Positions 22,549 to 34,500 of a DNA stretch of 64,000 nucleotides are shown here, one piece after another. The stretch lies in contig CALNVZ010002100.1 in the NCBI GenBank assembly GCA_940671915.1, positions 1,840,981 to 1,904,980 of the forward strand, written 5' to 3'. The position numbers and the translations under genes were made by a program. The notes under the pieces are model-generated. The model did not search any database, was not told where the DNA came from, and saw nothing but the letters and a program-made list of their open reading frames with translations. Source of the DNA: Paracentrotus lividus. Its lineage: Eukaryota > Echinodermata > Echinoidea > Camarodonta > Echinidae. How positions within the stretch are numbered: the first letter of the stretch is position 1; each line of letters starts with the position of its first letter.

Positions 22549-25500
22549 GTGTGTGTGTAAAGATCCAGAATAAGATTAAAATAGTTCTAATTAAAAAATA
22601 TCGACAATGTAAGAAAAAACAACACTTAGTTTAGTCCAGGCATCTACAAAACGTTGATAAAAGCAATATATAAAGTACCCAGCTAACAATTGGACGTTCT
22701 CTGAACGTTTTAAGAACGTTCCAAGTTCGTTCTATGGACGTTTTGTCAAAACGTTTAGAAAACGTCCTTTTGTGGAAGGTTTTGGACGTTAATAAAACGT
22801 TCCAAATGGACGTTTAGAAAACGTTTTCTAAACGTTTAAAAACCCCAAAAGAACCTTTCGAAAAATTTTAAGGACCTGTAGAAAACCTTTGGAACCTTAT
22901 AAAAGTCCAAAAACCTTTTACAACGTTCTGTGGACGTTCTACGGACGTCCAGAAAACCTTTAAAAAACCTTTGGAACGTTCCATGGACGTTCTGCGGACG
23001 TCCAGAAAACCTTTAAAACGTTCCAAAAAACGTTCTGCGGACGTCCAGAAAACCTTTGGAACGTTCAGAAAACGTTTTAAGAATGTCTATAGGAATGTTT
23101 GGAGAACCTATTAAAAACTTATGTAAACAATGTAATAAATAAAAATGTTATTATTTGCACCTCACGCTCTTGGCCAAATTGTGGAATGGCACTTAAGAGT
23201 GAAGTGTCTCCAATCAAAATCATGCTTAAAGGGCAGACTTGAGTGGGATTCATTTGGATTTAACTCTATATATTGCTCCAGTAAATTTATAGTTTATTGA
23301 AAGTATCGTTTGTAATGGTTAGTTATTACTTCTTTTGTTATGTTAGTACATTCCAATACTGAATTAGTGTTTTTTAATCTTTATGTGTGTTTCAGAACAA
23401 TATTACAATAAAACGAAACACCAAAGCATGAATTAATTACTGCTAAATAGAAAAAAAAATCATTAAAAACGTTTATTTCCATATGTCCAACGTATTATAT
23501 GCAAATTACCACTCATTTGCATAAAGTCCTATTTGGACGTTTTAAAAACGTTCATTAACGTTCAATAAAATATGTTCAGTTATAAGGTTCCAAATAAAAC
23601 GTTTTGTGAACGTTTTGATTAAACCGTTCCATTTTGTAACGTCCAAAGAACGTTTAAAAACGTTCTTTCTGGAACCATTGTTTTTTCACAAATTGAAAGT
23701 CCAACTTGGACGTTATATAAACGTTTTCTAAACGTTCATTTCAGACGAGGACCTACGGGACCTGAATAAAACGTTTTTAAAACGTTCTGAAAACGTTTTG
23801 TGTTTGCTGGGTAGGTTCTATAATATATGGAGAGCTCTATAAATTAGCTATAATATATCACAAGTGTTAGTTGTCATCATCATCAGAATCTTGTGATAAT
23901 CATATCATCATCATCGTCATTATCCTCCTCATCATCATCATCCCAGCTAACAATTGGACGTTCTCTGAACGTTTTAAGAACGTTCCAAGTTCGTTCTATG
24001 GACGTTTTGTCAAAACGTTTAGAAAACGTCCTTTTGTGGAAGGTTTTGGACGTTAATAAAACGTTCCAAATGGACGTTTAGAAAACGTTTTCTAAACGTT
24101 TAAAAACCCAAAAACAACCTTTCGAAAATTTATAAGGACCTGTAGAAAACCTTTGGAACCTTATAAAAGTCCAAAAACCTTTTACAACGTTCTGTGGACG
24201 TTCTATACGGACGTCCAGAAAACCTTTAAAAAAACCTTTGGAACGTTCCATGGACGTTCTGCGGACGTCCAGAAAACCTTTGGAACGTTCAGAAAGCGTC
24301 TTAAGAATGTCTATAGGAACGTTTGTAGAACCTATTAAAAACTTATGTAAACAATGTAATAGATAAAAATATGTTATTTGCACCTCAAGCTCTTGGCCAA
24401 ATTGTGGAATGGCACTTAGGAGTGAAGTTCCTCCAATCAAAATCATGCTTAAAGGGCAGACTTGAGTTGGATTTATTTTGATTTAACACTAAATAATGCT
24501 CCAGTCAATTTATATTTTATTGAAAGTATCGCTTGTAATGGTTAGTTATTACTTTATTTGTTATGTTAGTACATTCCAATACCGAATTAGTGTTTTTTAA
24601 TCTTTATGTGTGTTTCTGAACAATATTACAATAAAACGAAACACCAAAACATGAATTTATTACTGCTAAATAGAAAAAAATCATTAAAAACGTTTATTTC
24701 AATATGTATAACGTATTATATGCAAATTACCACTCATTTGCATAAAGTCCTATTTGGACGTTTTAAAAACGTTCAGAAAACGTTCAATAAAATATGTCTC
24801 GTTATAAGGTTCCAAATAAAACGTTTTGTGAACGTTTTGATTAAAACGTTCCATTTTGTAACGTCCAAAGAACGTTTAAAAACGTTCTTTTTGGAACCAT
24901 TATTTTTTCACAAATTGAAAGTCCAACTTGGACGTTATATGAACGTTTTCTAAACGTTCATTTCAGACGAGGACCTACGGGACCTGAATAAAACGTTTTT
25001 AAAACGTTCTGAAAACGTTTTGTGTTTGCTGGGATATCCTCATCATTATCTGCATCATCAACATTTTCATTATCCTTACAATCAACATCATCATCATTTA
25101 AAATGTATTTTATTATTATTGATACACATTTATGTTGCGGTGCATGATTGTTTTTAATACCATTTTGAATTGAATTGAATTGAATTTACCTTGAATGTAG
25201 ATATTATGTTAAATGTTGTCATCAATGTAATCCATATGATTGCATCTGACCCAAATGATATTGATGCGTTGTAAATAGACATAAGCCAAAGTATTTAGGA
25301 TTGGTAGGGGGGGGGTGGATGTCTAGACACCTGAGAAAAATGAAGCCTTGTTTTTTATATTTGGATTAAGCTCAAGCAATAAATTGGATAGTGATGTGAA
25401 TTGAATTGAATTGAATTGAATTTATTTATTATCAACAACAACAACTTCATATAATGGTGAATACAGGTATAGAATACATTGGCATGGATACAACAATTAT

Positions 25501-28500
25501 AATACAAAGTGTTGCAGATCATAGGTAGATGTAAAAGAATATAGTTGTTAATAGGAACCAGAAGTTAGCACGTGTGCTAGTCGAGCCTGTATATCATATC
25601 ATGATCATATCATGATCAATATTTATGTTCTAACATGATATGTTTTTTAACGTTTAGTGCAAAAAAAAAACTAAAAAACGAAACATAACAAGTAATTCAA
25701 AGACATAGCTTGTAAACTATTTCAAATAACTAGTTAAAATTGTTTGCCTAGACACCCAGTAACTAGGTATACTTGATGATAAAATGTGATGCATTTTAGT
25801 GCATTCTAAGATTACAGCATCAAAGATGAAATCTTTGAGTAATAAAAGTCATACAATACACAACATAAAATTTACATATGTTTATCAACAAACATGTTAT
25901 TAGAGAACTATTAAATGTTTCAATTTTTATTGATTTTATTTAGAGTCTACAAAGATCTTTTTGAGAGTAGACAGGAGCAGAAAGATGATTCAGTTGAAGA
26001 GGACGACTTCGGTGACCTGGGTGACCTCCAAGATAGGTCAACGAACTTATTATCAAGTCGTATCATTGACGCATCAGAGATCAGTATAGAGGGTTGGTGG
26101 ATGTCACATGCTAGGTGGGATTATGAAGTAGACTGCAATGCAGGTAGACCAGGACTATGCACAAAGGTTAGTAGTAGTTGATTGATACTCATGGAGATAC
26201 ACTTACATATATGTTTTTATATACCTCATTTTAAGAATCTTTAATAATCCTGTCTTCTGATTGGTTGAAAGTGCAGTCATAATCTGACCTATGGCCGCCA
26301 TAGACATTTTTCCCGGTTTTACCGGTCAATAGAACATTTTTACAGTACTTTTTGCCCATGGGCATAGTGCGATCCCCATTTGTTTACGTGCAAGGCTGCT
26401 GCGCATGCGCTTTATTTCAGATACCATAATTTGCGGCGCGATTTTGGTCGATAATTTAGACAACTCCGCTGCTTATGCGTCAACGCGCGTGCGCGCAGCG
26501 TAGACAAATTCTTTCGTCGCGCTAGAACGGATCCCAGATTTCTAGTTGAGCGTTAAGCCTGAATTCCGATGACGATGTTGATCTAAACAAGCGATTTAGA
26601 GGTTAATCTGGAGGGTGCTTCCTCGGCATTTTGCAGTTAGTTGTAAGTAGAATGCAAATGTGTTGCCTGTGCATATGGTGAGCATGCATTGTGGCCTGCA
26701 GAGCCAGAGGCTCGAACTGACTTAACTTTCATGACTCTAGGCTAGTCTAGATCTAACGTTAGGCCTATTTAAGAATCTAGATCGTAGACTTCACTTAGAC
26801 TTAGTTCTAGGTCAAAATTAGACCATGTTTGTTGTTTTTAGATTCGGCATATAAAATATATATTGACTGCTTTTATTTTCGGGACATGGTCGTTTCTAGA
26901 CTGCTCTCGGGAATCTCCGCATCTGCCATAACCCGCGACCTGCGGTCTTGGGTTATAGCAGATGCGGAGATTCCCTTGAGCAGGATCTAGAAACGACCAT
27001 GTCCCTCAAAGCAGTCAATATATCTATACTATACCTTTGCGCATTTATTTCTACTAGAAATGTATTAATAGGCCTACGAATTTGAATTTATGTTTGAATT
27101 CCATTTATTTCTTTTCCTCTGTAGGTACTGAAGGTCGCCTGCAGTCCAGATAGTGTGAGATCAATCTATCAATTCTTGCCTGTAAGTATGAGCAATATGT
27201 TGTTTATTCAATAACAGAAATACAAAGAATACATTATGTATCACAGAACCATTATTAAACTCATTGTGAGTCCTTCAAGTGACTGTGTGAAAGGTTTACC
27301 TTCAGATATCATATGCAATTTAATACCATTGAAGATGGTGAGCTTATGATAGTTATTTATTTATGTCTTAAAATAGAGACTTACAGATGAAATTGACCTC
27401 AAAGCTTTTGTTAGGTTTGATTATATCTTACAATACTTGTTTTGTGGTGTGTTTTCATGACAGGTAAACCCCCATGTCAGATTAAAAAGACTTCACTTCT
27501 CTGCTCACAGTGCATCAACAAATTTAAAGAGATTTCCAGAATCTGTAAGTACCAATAGCAATCTCTTTTTTATTTTTGTAATTTGCATATATATTTATTT
27601 TGTGTATGTTTTATAACAGTCCACATCTGTTAAATTATGAAGGATACAGCAAGATTCTGTTATTCATCAGTCTCATTTTCAAACATGATGATATGTCAGG
27701 CATGGATCCAGTACCGGCTACAACAAAGGATTTTATTGGCCCGATTGTCTGGGTATAGACGAATTCGGCTTGGGTGATGTTTAGTCTTGTGGTGGCCAAA
27801 GCTAGGGGGTTTCCAGTATGCGTAAGAAAGGAAAATGTACATACGTGCATACAAACGCGCACCTAGCTCATTATGAATTGGCGGATAGCCAATTGGAAGC
27901 CCCCCAGCTATGACAGCCATAAGTTACATTGCTCTGAAGTCAGATTGGTCTATAGCAGCAGCTATATTATGCTTGTGCATGGGCCAATAAAATCCTTGTG
28001 AGAGCGGTGCTGGATCCGCTACTGTATGTTTCCTTGTGCTGATTTCTTCATTAAAAGTGGCGTCATACTGTCCCGAAGTTGAGCAAAGATGGACACACAA
28101 AATATGAAATGTTAGGGTTCACGAACTTGGTCAACAGCTAAACAAAAGCCAAAGCAAGAACGATCTCTACAGAAGATTGCACAATGGCACCCAAGCAACA
28201 TACAAAGGGTACATGAATGGCCCGATGCTTTCCTGATCAGAGCAAAATCAGAAATTTTCCATGATCGTGTGTCCATCCTTGCTCAACTTTGGGACAGTGT
28301 GACATGGGCTTAATCAAGGTAATTGGCTCGGTCTCCAACACCTCAGTATAATGAGAGTGGACTGTATTGTTCATGGAATATTGTTTTGTTTTAAAAAGTT
28401 CCTACAAGGTAGTATAAACAAAGGGTTTTATGATTCATTTCATTTCATTTATTTATTAGGTCCAAGGTACTTAGTACATTTAGAAAGTTTGATTGTTCGC

Positions 28501-31500
28501 ATATAAACAAAAAACAAAACAAGAAATACAAACATGACAAGTAAAATAACAATAATGAATAACACATTTATTTATCTTCTTGCTTAATATAGGTTTCAGT
28601 CTAGTATGTAGTTAGTTATAGCCTTCATGAATATTTGTTTTTTTTCTTCTTTTTTTTGACAGGGAGGAGCAGCAACATATAGTGCAATAGCTTTGTTGAA
28701 ATATACAGATGATACCACAGAAAGGCTAAGGTGAGTACAATATTCTACATTCAATAGGTACCTACAACTAGAGCAAAGACAAAGTAGTCCAGTGCCTGGA
28801 CCATCCTGTATTTTCTCGTCAATGCTCTCAACACCATACATGTACACACTATCGTTCTGCAAGCACACCAGTGATTCTCAGCATGGTTGATTTTGGAAAG
28901 TGAATTTGTGATGAAAAGAGAAATGGTGAGAAGTAGAATCATTAGAGAAAGGTGAAAGACTCAAACAACCAGAGCCTGGTTTAAGTCAAAGGTGCTTACA
29001 CTTACATCTTGATATCACCAGAACAACGTCAATATATGAAAGAACTAAGAAATGGGTCTAAGACATTTGCTCCAGTGACAATTGCTTTCACGGTCAATCC
29101 CTGTCACTTTTTCATTGGAAAACTTTGGACTAAACGCTTACCCTAGCTCTGAACTTAATATAAAATCCCATCACAACACTAACCCAACAAATGATATTCC
29201 CGGGGGGTGTTTCACAAAGAGTTAAGTAGACTTAAAGTCGCACTTAACTTCTACGTGTATCTTGTTTTATAACGCGCAATTTAATTGATGGATTTCACAA
29301 TGGCGCGCATCCCTGACCATGGTCACTCCAATGAGGTGATGCGTAATATAACGCACGAAACTAACGATTTAAGTGCGATTTTTAAGTCTACTTAACTCTT
29401 TGTGAAACACCCCCCTGGTAGTCCAAAATAAAGCCTGGAGCAATTTTCACCACCACATTTGTTGGTTCCTTTTTATTCTTTGTGTTCTCTAAGATACCTT
29501 ATGACACATTTGTCTCTTAAAGGGGAAGCTCATCCTGGAATTTTATTGGTTTTAAAAAATGCAGAAAAATAAAAGAAAAATATGAGTGAAGGTTTGGAGA
29601 AAATCGACCAAAAAATAACAAAGTTATGAATATTTAAAGTTTTGATTTTGTGACGTCACATGCGAGCAGTTCTCCTACGTGTTATGTAGTGTAAATTCCA
29701 TAAAGTGTTATTTTTTCAGAAGGAAATTAATTATTTCACCTGTGCGGTCGATATATCATCAAACCTATGTTACTATACATGCCTCTATCGAATTGACCCA
29801 TTCCTTTATCAAGAACCATGAAAAAAGACAAATTTATGGAATTTACATACATCACAAATGGGAGAGCTGCTCGCACGTGACGTCACAGAATCAAAACTTT
29901 AAATATTCATAACTTCGCTATTATTCGGTCGATTTTCTTCAAAGTTTCATTCGTATTTTTCTTTTATTTTTCTGCATTTTTTAAAACCAATAAAATTCCA
30001 GGGTGAACTTCCCCTTTAAGATGGTTAAATCTGCTAATGAAACCTGTATGAAAGAAATTGTACAGCACCTACTTTTCTTTCCTGTCGATATCTAATATGG
30101 CTGTAATGACTGTGGTGACACCTTGTTTTTAAGTAATAATTGTCTTTTTTAACACAAAAATAGTGCTACTAGTAAAACCAATTTATATTAGTTGTATGTG
30201 TTTATTTATTTATTTATTATTTTTTTTTCAGACTAGAATTTGCAGGTGGAACTCACTCGTTCTTGCCAGCGAAGATAAATAAGGTAGAGTACAAGTAACT
30301 TTTCAAATATGAAAAATATGACTGTGTAATTTGACATAGGGAAAAGTTGTAAATAATAATGCATTGCAGTAGTTCCAAGTATTTTTAATTTATGTAAATG
30401 TATTGCATTGTTCAACATTTTTCCCCGAAAATTACATTTTACAACAAATATAACGAATCAGTGTGAACTTACAAATATTATAAACATTGATGGTCTACTA
30501 ATGACAGCATTTCTCTCTTTAATAATTGATTTCTTAAAAGACGCTGACAACAGTAAAACAAGTAGAGAGCATAACAGTGATGCTATGTTGCTATGGTTAC
30601 GAAGGCCATATTAAATTCAGTGACATACAACTTCATGCATATAGTGGTAAGTACAGATTAAATAATGCACAGATGAGGGAGAGGATAATAATGTTATACA
30701 GTCTACTCCTATTATAACAAGAACGGATACAATGAGATTTGTTATAGAATTAACAAGTCATTTTCCATGTCACACTTTTGAACATGTGCTAAGTTAAACA
30801 AGATTTTTGTATCAAGGTAATTTGCTTGGTCCCATGTACTTTGTTCCAAGTATTTTGTTATAAAGAGAGTGGGCTGTATCACAGTCATACCTGTATTATG
30901 AGTAGCTTATATGGTGACAACAAAATTTGTGATGGTGTGAGCATATTATTGTGTAATAACTAGGCAAAAGCTTCTTGTTTCTACTAATCAAATCAAATCT
31001 CCCTGAAAAAGGAAGAATTAATAGTTTACATTTTATTGTTTTTAAATTTAATAATTAGTTGTATTAATAGTAATCACATACACTGTCTTTGTAGAGTAGG
31101 GTTATCATGTTTTATGATGGCATCATGTCTTGCACTGTGTAAAACCACTCTATTCCAATGGGAAGAATCAGCTCAATAATTTGCATCTTGTTTTGGTCCC
31201 TCAGACATTCCTTCTTCACACGCCCCTCTCACCCGAGATGAAGTGGTTGTACCCTGCACTGAGAGAAAACCTGCATTGATTCCTAAGAAACCCTCCTACC
31301 ACACAGAGCATGTATTATCAGCTGACAACATGCAGATCGTAAGTCTTCTCAACATCAAGTCAATCCTGATGCATGGTTTCCTAGTTACAATTATTTGTTA
31401 AGAGCCAATAGGACTTGAACTTCATGTTCAATGATTTGGGTTGCCATCATTTCAGGCCCCTTGATCACTAGCGTAAATCCGCTCCCGTTTCTATTCATCA

Positions 31501-31541
31501 GGGGGTGGGGGGGGGATGACACTTTGTATTAATATGTAATA

Positions 31542-31573
<32 letters not shown>

Positions 31574-34500
31574 ATGAATAGCATTCTTTACGGATTTACA
31601 CTCCAGTGAGCTGGATGCAGACTCCATATCTTATTTTAACTTTGTGCCCTTCTGCACTTTGCATTTCATTTTCATGTTTTGTCAAAGGGGTATATTTGAT
31701 TACAAGAGATGTTCTCAAATTTGCGACAAGTTTGCTTACGATTAAACATGCAAATTAATTGTAATAATTAATAAGAAATAAAAATAGTTATTTAGTCTTT
31801 ATACAGCTCAGGCAAAAATTATTAGACCAAGCTCATTTTCTGTTTTGGGACACGAGTGCAGTTTGCATTAAAGAACTAGGGTCTTCAGATTTCATGGGAG
31901 TTGATCATAATTTGCTGATCCCAGAATTTGTGAAAAGCACTTGAAATACCTGTCTTGAAGCTAAATTTCTGGACCACAGCAAAACAATCTGTCCCACCCT
32001 GGACAACTTCGGGTATCATCGGGCCAGGGAAAGGGAGATTGAACGACTTTACCAGATGAAGCGATGGGTGGAATAAACAATGCATAATATAAGACTGGCA
32101 GTGGTCAGATGATGCAAAACAGCTGTTACAGGGTAAACATCCATGGTGTCAAATTACCCATGGGAGCTCCCGACCTACTGCCTTTAAAGGGATACAGTAA
32201 CTTTCAAAAACAAGAGCAATTAGATCAAGATGAATAAAATTATATTGCTCTAATAGTTAAAACAAACTACTGAAAATTTCAGATCAAATGGAAGTCATTT
32301 ACTACCACAAAACAGTGTAACAGCCAAACGCGAGTGAATTTTCAACCCCTTTGCAGCAAACCCTCCAGCCCGCTAGGGTCGGGGGGAACACGACAGGAAG
32401 TGGGGTGTCTTGAAAAGCACATGGCAATTTGTTTTCCACCACGAGATGGTTTACTAAATTTGAGTATGAAATCATTGATATCTCGAAAGTAAAGCAAGCA
32501 ATTAACTTGTAATTTTGAAGAGATACCAGACTGACCTATAAGTTTATAATTATGTTGACAAAATGAGCTAAATCAAGAAATTGTGATTTGAATATCATTC
32601 AATGTTACTGCATCCCTTTAATAACGAAAGATCTATACTCACATGTCAATGATGTATTTGCTGAAGAATGTATAGAAGTACATAGAGTTAGTCTGTGTTT
32701 GATATGTTTTCTTACCACACATAGCGAGAAACACACTTTGAAACCCTTAAGAAAAAGACCTTGGTCTAATAATTTTTTTCCTCAAGCTTTATGTTGTGTG
32801 CCTATCGCCCAGTGTTTTCCAAATGGACATGAGACATACATAATATTTTGACGATACATGATCTCTTATTTCTCCTGCAGGCATTTGATGATGTAACCCT
32901 GATCACCCATGCTTCTTTGGACCGCATTGATGGAGTTCTGAGGATGTTGAATAGCTGGGATGCTCCTTGTTCCATCTCTCTCTATCTCCCTGTCAAAGCA
33001 GATGAACGAGATGAAGATATTGAATGGAAGAAGTAAGTAGTACATCTCCTTGTTCCATCTCTCTCTATCTCCCTGTCAAAGCAGATGAACGAGATGAAGA
33101 TATTGAATGGAAGAAGTAAGTAGTACATCTCCTTGTTCCATCTCTCTCTATCTCCCTGTCAAAGCAGATGAACGTGATGAAGATATCGAATGGAAGAAGT
33201 AAGTAGTACATCTCCTTGTTCCATCTCTCTCTATCTCCCTGTCAAAGCTGATGAACGAGATGAAGATATCAAATGGAAAAAGTAAATACTAAGCTCGTCC
33301 TCTCGCACATAAAGTGTTTGTAGATAGTATCTGATCTGCTTTTGGGAAGTTGAGATTTTTTATTACAATGGTGCAATATATTGTTTATTGTGATATAAAA
33401 AAAACAAAATTCATCAAAGTTAATATCAAGAGCCTGGGTTGCCTATTGAAATGTGTTATCATTACAATGATATTAGATTTATCATATTTATTTATAATTT
33501 GTAGAGGCAGTAGAATGCATTTTATTGTATTAATATTATCTTTCAGTATACATCTGGAATCTCCACTTTGTATTTGTTTGCAGATTGTCTATTCTCTGTA
33601 GTTATTTTAAAATGTTCAGTCTATATCTATATCCTATATCCTCTACATGAAACATATTCTTTGGGGTATATGATTCTTAAAATAGCCAACTATTTTATTG
33701 CTTATTTTACAGGATTTATGTTTTCAAGAAGATGAGAATCCTCCAGACTAGAGCAGACATTGACCTAACACTGGTCTATTCAAATACAGTAAGTAGTTTG
33801 ATCTTTATATTTTGAACAATTTTGAACATGGAACCTGAAATATATTTCCTGAAACTAGTCTTGATCCGATAGCTTTTTCAAATTGTATTCAGAATTTGAC
33901 TTTTGATCCAAATGGGAGGTTAAATTTAGGTGAATTTAGTCATTTCCAAATATTAGGCTGTATAATCCCAATATATTTCAACCATCTTTCAGGGATATAA
34001 AGATAGTAATGTATAATAATTATATTTGCCCATTAAATGAAATACTAATGAAATAAATTACTACCTTGGGAATTATTAGTTATTTTCTTCCTACTGTTTT
34101 GCAAGAAATAGTTTTCTCCTGTTAGATTTACTAGAGTCCGTATCACTTTATTAAATATCAAGGCATCTTCAAGCTTCTAAGAAATACATAGATCTATAGA
34201 TGAATACATACATGTATGTAATCTGCATAGCTAATGCTGATCATCTTTTTGGAAATATATGAAACTTGATGAGTTTGTGTCCTTTTTAGATATGTTTTCA
34301 ATCATTATTGTATAGATATTTCCTTCTTTTCCTTTTAGGTTGAAGATGTATACCCCATTAATTATATGAGGAATGTTGCAATAAGGTAGGTTATCATTAT
34401 TTTTTTTAATGTTTTTTTTTTGGGGGGGGGATTTGGCATTAGGAGATTTTTTGTATAAATATATATTACTCAGCCATTGTAAAAGTGTAGATGATTTCTG

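Larger units (their letters stand above)
21962..25943 (+). other. GT49 intron 1 with repeats
   Basis: A 4-kb intron. It holds a CATCAT/GATGAT-rich stretch (22,020-22,060 and 23,875-23,942), a 45-base poly(T) run at 22,512-22,556, the two AACGTT-rich elements listed separately, and AATTG microsatellites near 25,175 and 25,400. Open frames within it are not credible genes. Confidence 0.8.

Noticed and set aside
24078-24953. Frames of 115-122 codons inside AACGTT element copy 2
   Set aside because: They arise from the ACGTT repeats, are not kept in copy 1 at the same length, and have no transposase motif.
30408-30614. 68-codon frame overlapping GT49 exon 7
   Set aside because: The conserved peptide is in another phase (VKQVESITVMLCYGYEG), and only that phase joins exons 6 and 8.
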